This document shows positions 1 through 9,045 of a DNA stretch of 64,000 nucleotides, piece by piece. The stretch covers positions 496,001-560,000 of the forward strand of contig NZ_JAKMCM010000002.1 of NCBI RefSeq assembly GCF_022662015.1. The letters run 5' to 3'. The notes beneath the pieces are model-generated. The model had not been told where the DNA came from. It saw only the letters and a list, made by a program, of their open reading frames with translations, and did not search any database. The position numbers and the translations under genes are program-made. How positions within the stretch are numbered: position 1 is the first letter of the stretch; each line of letters begins with the position of its first letter. The DNA comes from Aestuariivivens sediminicola (lineage in GTDB: Bacteria > Bacteroidota > Bacteroidia > Flavobacteriales > Flavobacteriaceae).

Positions 1-124
1 CTCCCGGTGTAGATGTATATGTTGGAGCTTTAAATTCATCATCATCAGAACACGAAGTTATTACTAAGAGTGCTAAAAAAACCGTAAAGGCTTTATAGTA
101 GAATTTATATACTAAGGTTTTCAT
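1..124 (-). CDS. N-terminus of a lipoprotein, cut by the window edge
   Basis: The leftward reading frame starts at 124, only 2 bases after the stop codon of the large pectin methylesterase gene, so it is very likely the next gene of the same transcript. The visible 41 residues begin MKTLVYKFYYKAF, continue with a hydrophobic stretch and reach the lipobox VITSC, followed by an acidic SDDDE linker. That is the usual lipoprotein start of Bacteroidetes. The catalytic or binding part lies outside the window, so no function can be given. Its position suggests a pectin-related surface or periplasmic protein. Confidence 0.7.
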   Translation of the reverse strand, partial: MKTLVYKFYYKAFTVFLALLVITSCSDDDEFKAPTYTSTPG

Positions 125-126
125 AA

Positions 127-3100
127 TTATTTTTTTACGATTTTAATTGATTTGCTAACTGTGTTTCCGTTCAACTGAAGGTAATAGATACCATTGCTTA
201 AACTGGTTAAATCAAGATTAATGATTCTGTTTGATGATACTGCTCTTGTTGAATTTTTGTATACCCTTCCTTGAAGATCAAAAATGGAGACACTTACATT
301 ACCATCCTTGCCATTTATATACACCTGAATGTTTCCTCTCGTCGGGTTCGGGAATACCATAACGTCTTCTGAGACAAATATGTTCTCTGAAAATTTACCT
401 TGGCAACTATTATCAGTACTTACTATGATCGAATTATTTCCAGGTAATAGGTTGATGTCTAAAGTACTCTTGGTCGTTGTGGTCATGGTACCATTATGAT
501 CAATATTATAACTGCTTGCACCGGATAGGGTTAAGGTCACAATATTCTTATCGCGATCTATTTTCGAATAGGCACTTAATGGTTCTGGTCCATCGACAGT
601 TACATTATAGCATTGTTCGTAATTATCCTTTCCTTCAATGGTAATACATACCGTATAAACTCCCGGTGCCAGACCATCGAGAAGCACTTCTGAGGTAAAG
701 CTTACCGCTGCACCACCATCAACAGAGACATTGTAAGTATAAGAAGCATCCTGAGCACTGATACTAATAGATCCATCATTCTGACCGTTACAGGTAACGG
801 ATGTTGTGGAGATAAGAAAGTTATTTGATGGCAGTTCGAATATCTCACATCCGAACACGTCGATAATGGCCCCTGCGGGACTTTCCGGACAATCATCTTC
901 ACTGTCGAGAAGACCATCGCCATCAGAATCTTCACAGGCATCACCAATACCATTGTTATTAAAATCGCCTTGATCGGCATTGGGATTCTCTATACAGTTA
1001 TCAGTTACATCTAAAACGCCATCATAATCGGTGTCTTCTTCAGCATTCAATTGTGGAATGGGATCCCAACCGTCATTTCCTTTGGTAAAATTAAAGGTGG
1101 TGATATCGGTTCCATCAGTTAATGTAGGCGAGGTTAGCACAGTAGACCAACTTGCTCTGTTTGCCGAGTTATCCTCTCCGGAGGCTTCCGTACTTCCGTA
1201 TTCGTACATAAACGGCGATTCGCCTCCGAGTGAACTCGTCCATCCCACTGGATTTATTAGCGAAAGTCCTTCGGAACCCGGATAGGTTGAACTATCTATG
1301 ATCGTGTTATAAAAGACGACTTCACTGGTATTAGGTGCCCATGGGCGACCAAAATACCCGGGTTTTGAACCATAGGTTGAAGCGGTTTCAACCCCGGGGA
1401 TAGGGGATTTCACATGACATTCATACATTAAATAGCCTCTGCCTCCAGATTGTTGAGCGGCTGTGATATAAGCTGCATCATTACTGCTGTCGCTCGTATT
1501 TAAAACGAAGTCTGTTTGGTAAAACACAGCGGTCATCGCTCCATAGATGTAGTCAACGGCACCCATCATGGCACCTTTGTAAACCACAACTCGGGCGGGT
1601 CCGGCACCATAGAATGAATCCTGACGTCCAATAACGCGACAATTATTTAAGATAATTTTATCGGCACTAGCTGCAATCCCGATGGCTGCTGCCTGGGTGA
1701 CATAACCCGCACCTCTGTCCTGAACGTTGGTGTTACCATAATCTGTGGGTCGGGTAGGTTCACTCGTTGGATCTTTAGCAAGCACAATGTCCTGGGATTC
1801 CTTGAGGGAAATGTATTGGTTGAATGAATTTTCCAGTATGATGTCCTCAAAAGTAATGTCGGTCGACTTAATGACAACCGTTGCATTCCAGTAGGAATCG
1901 CCACCTCCTGTACCTTCTTTGTTTACATATTCTGTATAACCGTTGGCGGTATTAACCGCTAAGGCCTCAGCACTCCATTTGTTATTCGTACCCTGGGAAA
2001 AGAAATTGTACTTTTGTCCGTAATATGAGGTAATCCGTACGGCATCATTTTCAATATCTACACCCTTGTTCAATAGACCTATGCTAGGAAAGACCCCGGC
2101 ATTTTTAAAGTAAATATTCGGACTTTCTATAACCAGCATCTCTTCATAATTACCCGGATCAATCATAACCGTTACCAATTCGTTGTTTGGTCGATCCATT
2201 TTCGAAATGGCATTTAATGCACCATTGATCGTTTGGTAGTCTTTATCTGCACCAACAGTGATAACTGCTTTATAGGCCACTATATCAAGAACCTTTATGG
2301 ATACAAAATAGGTAGTGCCTCCGATGGCAACATTGACATAGCCATCGGTCGTTCCGGGATAAACATATTCCCCGACAACGTTGATACTCGTACTGTTTGA
2401 AGTATTGGAAATGGTTGGACCACCTTCTATGGAATAGTTTGAGGCATAATAATCTGTTAAGAGTACTTTTTGTCCGGGTTTAACAGGAATTGCAATGGTC
2501 GCACCGCTGCCCGCATTCAAATCGCCGTTTCCACCCCGAACATTGACATTTCCCGTAAATAATAATCCTTCATAAGCTGAAGCGGATGAAATGGTACGCG
2601 TATTAAACACCCATTCCGTAACCGGATTGAAAGCCAGATCTTTTGAGGTGTCAGATCCGGAGACAGTCAGGTTCGATGTCAGCGCTAATTTAAGTGGATA
2701 GGCATCCAAACCACCATCATAAGTTAAGGCATAAACACCGTCTCTTAAGGAAATGGCATCCAGACCGGTAAAACTGTATGAATAACCTTCTTCATTTAAA
2801 TTGGTAAATGTCAGACCAACCATACTTCTTTGGGAAGTATCCAAATCAGGCGTGTTTATCGTGATACTGTATGTGGGCTTGGGCGTAAAATCGATATCTG
2901 CCGTTTGATCTCCGGTAATGGTAATGGTATTGGTAGCAATCTCATAATCATTCACGCCTTCTGCAGTAATCGTATATTCTACATCCGCTTCTAATTGAAC
3001 CGAATAGGTTGAACCCACCTCATCTATGGTTACTATAGGATTGTAAATTTTGTTTGACGCCGGATCCGGGGTATAGGTTAATTCCAGATTTGTGAGGTCC

Positions 3101-4848
3101 GGCAAACCATTAATATTACCGCTAACCGTGTAGAGTGTTACTTGAAGTACCTGTATGTCGTAAGTGGTAGTTTCGGCAGTTACATTAAGCGTTAGCCCGT
3201 TACCGATCAGGTAGCCATTGGCACCACTCAAACTGAGGGTGTATGTATATTCTATTGGTAAATCTATACTGTAGGTGCCACCAGAAACGACTGTAGAAAA
3301 GGTTTTGCCTGCTTCGTTCGTAAAGTTTATGGAATATCCTGCAGGGATGCCTGGCGCATTCGTTTCATCGACATTACCGGATAAGGTAACATATTCGGCA
3401 TCTTTTCTTGAAATTCTGTAAACACTGATTTTATCATTTGAGGAAAATAATTTGTAATCTCCTGCGGCCTTAGCGACAAATTTAACTTCTGTTAAATCTG
3501 TACCAACAAAAATAACATCATTTTGAATCCCGGGGTCGGCGGCATATTGGAACTGTACATTATCAGCTGAACCATCCTGAGTGAGCATCATGACAGTAAC
3601 TTCATCATCTTCACTCAGTGTTAATGTAAAATAGCGACTCGTCGAGCGGCTGTTGCTGTATATTCTTCCGGTATATTCAGGATCTGTTACACCACTGAGA
3701 TTCTCATCCCAGCGTGTTAGGTTGGTATTTGTGGTTCTTAAGCGGTCGCTTGTACTGCTGGAACTGGTCCAGGTTAAGATGCCTTCCGTAAATGTTGAGG
3801 GCGTATTCACACCTGAAGTTCCAGGAGTTATTCCAGGGTACCAGGCATTTATTTTATCCTCAGTGAGCATGTTATTGTACAGTACGTCATCCAGTTGCTT
3901 GGCACCGAAATCCCATACATCGGTTTTTGCAACGGAAACGGAAAGATTCGTAACTTCAATTGCGGGGGTATAGGCATTACTGCCGCTGAAGGTGAAGTAT
4001 AATGTGGTTGGACCACCGGTATAGGTAAACTCGTAATATCCTGTTCGGTCAGCCATTCCGGGGTGGTTATCTAAATCGACATCGATAATTCCTAATTCAC
4101 TACCACCCATTGATGTGCCTCCACTCATAGTTCCAGCACTGTATATGGAACCATAAAAGCGAATCGTTGAAAAGGTGCCCTCAACATCGATTTCAAGCGA
4201 ATTACCCTCTTTAAAGGCAATTCCATATCCTGTACTGTGCCATAGACTTGTGGCAGCTTGAGTTCTGAGTTTACCATCAGGGCTTGTTGTTGTGGTCACC
4301 GGATCCCATTGGGTTCCTGTATTTCCAAATGTGGACCCATCGCCTAAATTATAATTGGTAGTTGGAGAAATCACCTCAATTGCCGGGGTATAAGCATTAC
4401 TCCCGCTAAATGTGAAATACAAGGTTGTTGCTCCTCCAACATACATGAATTCATAATAGCCGCTGCGATCGGCCATCCCCGGATGGTTGTCAAGATCGAC
4501 ATCAATGGAACCCAAATCACTGCCGCCGGCAGTTGTCCCTCCATTCATGATACCGGCACTGTAAACCGATCCGTAAAAGCGTATGGTGGTATGTCCGGCA
4601 ACATCTATTTCTAAAGAGTTACCCTCTTTAAATGCGATTCCATAACCCGAGCTATGCCATAAGCTTGTGGCTGCCTGCGTTCTTAATTTACCGTCGGGGC
4701 TTGTGGTTGTGGTTACCGGATCCCACTGTGTACCGGTATTTCCAAATGTCGAACCATCACCCAGGTTATAGGTTGTGATCGATTGTCCGTGTATTACCAG
4801 AGAAAGAAGTAATAAAGGAATTAATAAAACAAAGGATAGTTTTTTCAT
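127..4848 (-). CDS. Giant secreted pectin methylesterase (CE8) with duplicated N-terminal domain and T9SS sorting domain
   Basis: This 1573-residue protein should remove methyl esters from pectin outside the cell or at its surface. It has a signal peptide (residues 1-22) and two consecutive copies of a domain of about 138 residues (about 25-162 and 163-302) that I cannot name. Regulatory-like beta-sandwich domains follow (about 485-720). The CE8 beta-helix lies at about 860-1240, with the expected catalytic and binding residues Q1052, Q1076, D1077 (RQDS), D1099 (VDYIYG) and R1168 (GRPW). Thrombospondin type 3 calcium repeats (DTDYDGVLD, DSDGDGLLD) cover about 1270-1327, then an SprB-like repeat, then a T9SS type A C-terminal domain from about 1499 (VFPNPTRGNI to the KIVKK end). 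The gene is the first of a leftward unit with its own promoter and two operator-like palindromes. Most CE8 proteins are 300-450 residues, so the size is unusual. The CE8 call is firm; the roles of the added domains are inferred. Confidence 0.93.
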   Translation of the reverse strand: MKKLSFVLLIPLLLLSLVIHGQSITTYNLGDGSTFGNTGTQWDPVTTTTSPDGKLRTQAATSLWHSSGYGIAFKEGNSLEIDVAGHTTIRFYGSVYSAGIMNGGTTAGGSDLGSIDVDLDNHPGMADRSGYYEFMYVGGATTLYFTFSGSNAYTPAIEVISPTTNYNLGDGSTFGNTGTQWDPVTTTTSPDGKLRTQAATSLWHSTGYGIAFKEGNSLEIDVEGTFSTIRFYGSIYSAGTMSGGTSMGGSELGIIDVDLDNHPGMADRTGYYEFTYTGGPTTLYFTFSGSNAYTPAIEVTNLSVSVAKTDVWDFGAKQLDDVLYNNMLTEDKINAWYPGITPGTSGVNTPSTFTEGILTWTSSSSTSDRLRTTNTNLTRWDENLSGVTDPEYTGRIYSNSRSTSRYFTLTLSEDDEVTVMMLTQDGSADNVQFQYAADPGIQNDVIFVGTDLTEVKFVAKAAGDYKLFSSNDKISVYRISRKDAEYVTLSGNVDETNAPGIPAGYSINFTNEAGKTFSTVVSGGTYSIDLPIEYTYTLSLSGANGYLIGNGLTLNVTAETTTYDIQVLQVTLYTVSGNINGLPDLTNLELTYTPDPASNKIYNPIVTIDEVGSTYSVQLEADVEYTITAEGVNDYEIATNTITITGDQTADIDFTPKPTYSITINTPDLDTSQRSMVGLTFTNLNEEGYSYSFTGLDAISLRDGVYALTYDGGLDAYPLKLALTSNLTVSGSDTSKDLAFNPVTEWVFNTRTISSASAYEGLLFTGNVNVRGGNGDLNAGSGATIAIPVKPGQKVLLTDYYASNYSIEGGPTISNTSNSTSINVVGEYVYPGTTDGYVNVAIGGTTYFVSIKVLDIVAYKAVITVGADKDYQTINGALNAISKMDRPNNELVTVMIDPGNYEEMLVIESPNIYFKNAGVFPSIGLLNKGVDIENDAVRITSYYGQKYNFFSQGTNNKWSAEALAVNTANGYTEYVNKEGTGGGDSYWNATVVIKSTDITFEDIILENSFNQYISLKESQDIVLAKDPTSEPTRPTDYGNTNVQDRGAGYVTQAAAIGIAASADKIILNNCRVIGRQDSFYGAGPARVVVYKGAMMGAVDYIYGAMTAVFYQTDFVLNTSDSSNDAAYITAAQQSGGRGYLMYECHVKSPIPGVETASTYGSKPGYFGRPWAPNTSEVVFYNTIIDSSTYPGSEGLSLINPVGWTSSLGGESPFMYEYGSTEASGEDNSANRASWSTVLTSPTLTDGTDITTFNFTKGNDGWDPIPQLNAEEDTDYDGVLDVTDNCIENPNADQGDFNNNGIGDACEDSDGDGLLDSEDDCPESPAGAIIDVFGCEIFELPSNNFLISTTSVTCNGQNDGSISISAQDASYTYNVSVDGGAAVSFTSEVLLDGLAPGVYTVCITIEGKDNYEQCYNVTVDGPEPLSAYSKIDRDKNIVTLTLSGASSYNIDHNGTMTTTTKSTLDINLLPGNNSIIVSTDNSCQGKFSENIFVSEDVMVFPNPTRGNIQVYINGKDGNVSVSIFDLQGRVYKNSTRAVSSNRIINLDLTSLSNGIYYLQLNGNTVSKSIKIVKK

Positions 4849-4892
4849 GTCTTAGAAGGTTAATTTAGTTAGTTCGTTATTTCGTAATTAAA

Positions 4893-4910
4893 GATGTAAT
4901 CGATTACATC
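4893..4910. promoter_or_regulatory. Operator-like 18-bp perfect palindrome upstream of the CE8 gene
   Basis: The sequence GATGTAATCGATTACATC is a perfect palindrome centred on CG and lies 45 bases before the CE8 start codon. Its core TGTAATCGATTACA matches sites at 4995, 19660 and 19894, all in front of pectin genes. A CG-centred AATCGATT core is typical of LacI-family operators; the identity of the binding protein is unknown. Confidence 0.65.
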
Positions 4911-4994
4911 ATAAATAAAAAAAAATGTCTGAGAAATTAATCACCTCAATATGAATAGTATTATCTCAAAGTATGTCTTCATGAATGATGGAAT

Positions 4995-5008
4995 TGTAAT
5001 CGATTGCA
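4995..5008. promoter_or_regulatory. Second operator-like site, TGTAATCGATTGCA
   Basis: This copy of the pectin-locus motif sits exactly 100 bp from the 4895 copy and directly downstream of a -7 box read leftward (5016 to 5009). On the transcribed strand it reads TGCAATCGATTACA, identical to the site after the susC promoter. A repressor bound here would cover the transcription start. Confidence 0.65.
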
Positions 5009-5039
5009 TAAAAGTATAAAAAAATTTATATTCAACAAA
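5009..5039 (-). promoter_or_regulatory. Promoter of the CE8 unit, TTTG-N19-TACTTTTA
   Basis: On the minus strand TTTG (5039-5036), a 19-base spacer and TACTTTTA (5016-5009) fit the Bacteroidetes -33/-7 consensus TTTG-N19-TAnnTTTG with one mismatch in the last base. The transcript would have a leader of roughly 155 bases containing the 4893 palindrome. Spacing and operator placement match the susC promoter. Confidence 0.6.
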
Positions 5040-5129
5040 ATATTTCATACGAGATTTGAATTAATTGCTTAACAATCAATTCATTTATTTATTCTTAATT
5101 GACTTTCATTCAATTTTCATTTCCTTCTT

Positions 5130-6077
5130 CTAAGGATAAAATAGTTTATTTAGAAAATTGACGGTTATTTTTAAAGTGGGTTCAAACCAAGGGTGTAGGA
5201 GCCAGAATGAATGCGGACTGTCTTCAAGAGTATGTACTTCGTTGTAAATATCATGATTCTTTAATATGGAAATAAGATCATCTCTGCCGGCATGAAATCG
5301 ATCTTGTGAGCTATTAATAAAAAGCATAGGTGGTGCATTTTCATTGACATATTCAAGAGGAGAGGCCTCTTTCCAGTTTTTCCAATTCGATTCTCTTGTG
5401 CCATTTAACCAGATACTGGCCATAGCTCCTTCCTGATATGCCTCCGGGTGTATGAACGAAACAATACCATCAATATTTATGATGGCCTGAACGACTTCCG
5501 ATACCGATGTATCAGGCTCAAAGCGTTCTGAATTCGGGGTTACCCCGATTAATGTGGCCAACTGGCCGCCAGCGGAAGTACCTAAAACTGAAATTTGACC
5601 TGTATGTATTTTATATTTTTTGGCATGTTGCCTCAACCAGACTAGGGCATCCTTTAGGTCAATAACTGCGGCTGGATAAGGAGCTTCAAGACCCAATCGA
5701 TAGGATGCTGTCACCGCGATATAACCATGTAGTGCCAAATGCTGGGCCATAACACGCTGGTTTTCCTTCTGTCCTGTTAACCATCCTCCGCCATGAATAA
5801 GCAATACAAGAGGAAATCTTTGATTTTTAATATTGGACTTTGGTAAATAGAGATCCAATCTTAATTTCGTTTGATTTACTTTTTTGTAAACACGATTCTC
5901 CTTAATCTTTATTTTGTTGGAGACTAAGGGTTGGATAGGGGAGACGTTCGGGAATTTTTTTTTAAGCTTGTTATAGGTGCTTTGAATAGTATAAGGTTTA
6001 TAGTTCTCCTTTTTTTGAGCGGAAATTACGGTGATAGGTAATACTATCAATAGCAAGATGAAGGCTTTTAGTTTCAT
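5130..6077 (-). CDS. Exported alpha/beta-hydrolase, probable pectin or carbohydrate esterase
   Basis: This is a secreted serine esterase of the acetyl-esterase/BD-FAE type, probably removing acyl groups from pectin fragments. I chose the ATG at 6077 (MKLKAFILLL, a good signal peptide ending near VISAQ). The frame stays open to a TTG at 6092, but that would only add MSSII-like residues. The oxyanion motif HGGGW, the nucleophile elbow GTSAGG, an acidic residue in SSQDRF and the final histidine in DSPHSFW complete the catalytic machinery. The gene follows the GH43 gene after a short gap and is last before the separately promoted CE8 gene. The substrate (acetyl or other ester) cannot be read from sequence alone. 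Confidence 0.8.
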   Translation of the reverse strand: MKLKAFILLLIVLPITVISAQKKENYKPYTIQSTYNKLKKKFPNVSPIQPLVSNKIKIKENRVYKKVNQTKLRLDLYLPKSNIKNQRFPLVLLIHGGGWLTGQKENQRVMAQHLALHGYIAVTASYRLGLEAPYPAAVIDLKDALVWLRQHAKKYKIHTGQISVLGTSAGGQLATLIGVTPNSERFEPDTSVSEVVQAIINIDGIVSFIHPEAYQEGAMASIWLNGTRESNWKNWKEASPLEYVNENAPPMLFINSSQDRFHAGRDDLISILKNHDIYNEVHTLEDSPHSFWLLHPWFEPTLKITVNFLNKLFYP

Positions 6078-6155
6078 GATAATTGACGACAACTTATAAG
6101 GTTTAAACCTATTTTTACTCTGGTTATTTGGGCCTAGATGAACTAAACCACCAGT

Positions 6156-7781
6156 TTATTCGGATATGGTAAAATGGTCTATATCGGCATACCCTCCGCG
6201 TTTAGCCTCCTGCGTACTTACACTGAACAGACCCACTTTGGCACCTATCCATTTCCCTTCTTTTGCCCTGAACGGTTTTCCTATCTCCTTGAAGGTCTCA
6301 CCGTTTTCAGAATAATAGAATCGACACCTCGCGTCTGGTCCCATTACCTTAATATTTAGGTATATCGTATTTGATTTTAGTTTTACCTGACCATTGATTA
6401 TTTCTTTTGAACCCTTAAAGGCATCGATGGCCTCGGTCTGATGGATATAATAACCATCTTCATCATGAGTCAAAGCCAGTGTGGCATAGTCCATACCCAT
6501 AAGGATTAGCCCCGCTGTTTTCCCGTTTTCTGCTTCTTCAGGATGCAAGGTTATTTTCGTGGAAACTGTAAAATTTGGAGCTGGAAACTTTTGTAACAAA
6601 AGATTGGGAACCATCCAAAGATTCGTAAGATCTTCCGGTATTTTTATTGAAAATAATCTCAGAAAGTCGTTTCCAGGAAGTTTTGCATGCCATAAGACGT
6701 TCGGATTTGCATTCCATTGCCATTGAAGTCCAATTTTAGAGTCATCAAAATTATCCGTTTCGGCAGGCGTTACAATAGGGTAGGACGGACCAACAAAGGG
6801 TTTTTTATGAACCTTAACCGGTTCGCCAATACCATTACCATCTAGATCCTGACCCATAACCGGCCAATCATTTTCCCAACGCATAGGTTGCATGTGTACA
6901 ATTCTTCCATAAGCATCCTTATCCTGAAAATGGTAAAACCATGATTCTCCCTTGGGTGTATCGACCCAAGCGCCTTGATGCGGTCCGTTAATATCGGTAC
7001 TCCCCTGTTCCAGCACGACGCTTTCTTCGTATGGGCCATAAATGGTTTTCGAGCGCAATATGAGTTGCCACCCTGTGGCTACCCCGCCAGCAGGAGCAAA
7101 TATGTAATAGTAACCATTGCGTTTATAAAGTTTCGGGCCTTCAACTGTATTATGCCTATCATGACCATCAAATACATGTATTCCTTTATCCAGTACCTGG
7201 GTCCCTTCGGCGTTCATCCTATTAACTGACAATAAGCTTTTAACGCCGGCCCTGCTGCCTGCATAGGCATGCACCAGATAGACCTCGCCATTGTCATCAA
7301 AAAGGGGGCAGGGGTCGATCAACCCTTTTCCTTTCATTACTAAAACGGGAGTATCCCAGGTGGCATAAGGATCTTTTGTTTTTACCATGTAGATGCCAAA
7401 ATCCGGATCACCCCAATAAATATAATAGGTATCATTGTGATAGCGCATTGATGGTGCCCAAACACCATTGCCATGTTGAGGGATGTTAAAGGTTTCGACG
7501 GGAATCTGTTCTTGAAGTGCATGATTTATTAAACTCCAGTTGACCATATCCTTTGAATGCAATATGGGCAGTCCAGGTACAGCATTGAAGCTGGACGCCG
7601 TCATATAATAGTCTTCATCCACACGAATTACATCAGGATCGGAGTAATCGGCGTAAATTATCGGATTCCTATACGTGCCGTCACCGTTGTCTGCCACCCA
7701 GACATCGGAAACATACCCTTTATTTTGAGCACATGCTAAAGTCGCAAGAAGGAACGGTAATAAGTTGAAGACAGATTTCAT
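6156..7781 (-). CDS. Glycoside hydrolase family 43 protein with C-terminal beta-sandwich
   Basis: This 541-residue exported enzyme probably removes arabinose, xylose or galactose side groups of pectin. The signal peptide is MKSVFNLLPFLLATLACAQ. The five-bladed propeller carries the three GH43 acids: base D48 (YSDPDVI), pKa modulator D156 (GLIDPCP) and proton donor E214 (TVEGPKLY). From about residue 340 a concanavalin-like C-terminal domain follows (DNFDDSKIG), as in xylosidase/arabinosidase-type GH43 enzymes. It stands between GH105 and an esterase in the leftward pectin operon, which supports a role on rhamnogalacturonan side chains. The subfamily and exact sugar are not assigned. Confidence 0.88.
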   Translation of the reverse strand: MKSVFNLLPFLLATLACAQNKGYVSDVWVADNGDGTYRNPIIYADYSDPDVIRVDEDYYMTASSFNAVPGLPILHSKDMVNWSLINHALQEQIPVETFNIPQHGNGVWAPSMRYHNDTYYIYWGDPDFGIYMVKTKDPYATWDTPVLVMKGKGLIDPCPLFDDNGEVYLVHAYAGSRAGVKSLLSVNRMNAEGTQVLDKGIHVFDGHDRHNTVEGPKLYKRNGYYYIFAPAGGVATGWQLILRSKTIYGPYEESVVLEQGSTDINGPHQGAWVDTPKGESWFYHFQDKDAYGRIVHMQPMRWENDWPVMGQDLDGNGIGEPVKVHKKPFVGPSYPIVTPAETDNFDDSKIGLQWQWNANPNVLWHAKLPGNDFLRLFSIKIPEDLTNLWMVPNLLLQKFPAPNFTVSTKITLHPEEAENGKTAGLILMGMDYATLALTHDEDGYYIHQTEAIDAFKGSKEIINGQVKLKSNTIYLNIKVMGPDARCRFYYSENGETFKEIGKPFRAKEGKWIGAKVGLFSVSTQEAKRGGYADIDHFTISE

Positions 7782-7796
7782 TGAGACACATTTTTA

Positions 7797-9038
7797 CTAC
7801 CTGTCCAATTCCAGGCTTGCCAGGATAAATGGCCCTGTACCTTTGGGATCATTGGCTCTTATAGACTCCCCAATATAATATTCAAATGATCCGTCTCTGT
7901 AAGGATCGCCTCCCAATCCTGCCACAGCACAACATTGATTCAGATTTACCAATCCATTGTCGTCAACCGAAATTAAGGTATTGATTATGGCATTATAGGC
8001 CTTTTTCGCCACTTCCAAATAGTCTTTGGAGAGGTAGCCTTTTCGGACCCCTTTTGCGAAAGTATAGGTGAACATAGATGATCCGGTGGCTTCAAGATAG
8101 TTGCCTTCTCTGTTACCTAGATCCAATACCTGCCACCATAGTCCCGATTGATCTTGAACTTTGGTTATCGCTTCTGCATATTGATTCAAGTATAAAATGA
8201 TGCGTTCTCTCCCGGGATGATTCTCAGGCAGAAAGTCTAAAACATCTACCATGGCCATACCATACCAACCCATGCCTCTGGACCAAAAATGCTGGGAGTT
8301 ACCCGTTTCCTTGTTCGCCCAGCGCTGTTCTTTGCTTTCATCCCAGCCATGGTATAGCAATCCTGTTTGTTCATCTCGACTGTGCTTTTGAATCAAGTCG
8401 AACTGAAGCACGACATCGTCGTAAATCTTTTGTTTTTCCAATGAATCTTCGATATAATCACGAGCATATCGGGTATGGAACGGTTCTGCCATATACAAGC
8501 CGTCAAGCCACATTTGATAGGGATATATTTTCTTATGCCAGTACCCACCGTCGGAAGTTGTAGGCTGTGATTTCATTTGTTGATCCAAGGTTTCCATTGC
8601 TTTTAAAAAGCGTTTTTCCTTTGTCTTAGGATACAGAAATAAGAGCACATCCCCGGATTTAATCATATCGAGGTTTTGATTTGATAACTTATAGGTTTTT
8701 ATCCCTCCGGTACTGTCAATCATATTATCGGCGTAGGCATAAATGTAATCGTAATACGCCTGATGGTTTGTAATTTCAAAAACTTTTGAACAGGCTGATA
8801 ACACTAAACCCGGCGTGTAGCTCCATTTGGGTTTTGTTCGGAAATCCAATAAGGAGGGATCGGGAAAACGTTCCATTTCAGAGCGCATCATACGCTCGGA
8901 CCATTTCAAATCTTTGGGGACAATTTCTATATCTGCGGAGCTGATTAATGGGTCCTCCGTTTTCTTTTTATCTCGACAAGCCGTAACTGCTAAAAAACCA
9001 ATTAAAACAACCCATACGATCAATTTCATTGCATTCAT
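7797..9038 (-). CDS. GH105/GH88-type unsaturated uronyl (rhamnogalacturonyl) hydrolase, lipoprotein
   Basis: The 413-residue protein should hydrolyse the unsaturated galacturonyl group that pectate or rhamnogalacturonan lyases leave at the non-reducing end. It begins with a lipoprotein signal (lipobox AVTAC, about residue 21), so it probably sits in the periplasm or on a membrane. The (alpha/alpha)6-barrel family is indicated by YQMWLDGLYMAEPF, with D179 the likely catalytic acid by analogy with YteR, and by SRGMGWYGMA and GNYLEATGSSMF. Two possible ATG starts lie 9 bases apart (9038 and 9029). The gene is tightly linked to the DUF4861 gene upstream and GH43 downstream, the usual company of GH105 in pectin loci. 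Confidence 0.9.
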   Translation of the reverse strand: MNAMKLIVWVVLIGFLAVTACRDKKKTEDPLISSADIEIVPKDLKWSERMMRSEMERFPDPSLLDFRTKPKWSYTPGLVLSACSKVFEITNHQAYYDYIYAYADNMIDSTGGIKTYKLSNQNLDMIKSGDVLLFLYPKTKEKRFLKAMETLDQQMKSQPTTSDGGYWHKKIYPYQMWLDGLYMAEPFHTRYARDYIEDSLEKQKIYDDVVLQFDLIQKHSRDEQTGLLYHGWDESKEQRWANKETGNSQHFWSRGMGWYGMAMVDVLDFLPENHPGRERIILYLNQYAEAITKVQDQSGLWWQVLDLGNREGNYLEATGSSMFTYTFAKGVRKGYLSKDYLEVAKKAYNAIINTLISVDDNGLVNLNQCCAVAGLGGDPYRDGSFEYYIGESIRANDPKGTGPFILASLELDR

Positions 9039-9045
9039 ATTTCGA

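Noticed and set aside
1031-1285. Open frames antisense to the CE8 gene and similar long frames inside other genes
   Set aside because: They mirror strongly supported coding sequences in other frames and show no domain, signal or start context of their own.
6078-6092. Upstream TTG start for the esterase gene
   Set aside because: It adds only five residues in front of a good signal peptide that starts with its own ATG at 6077.
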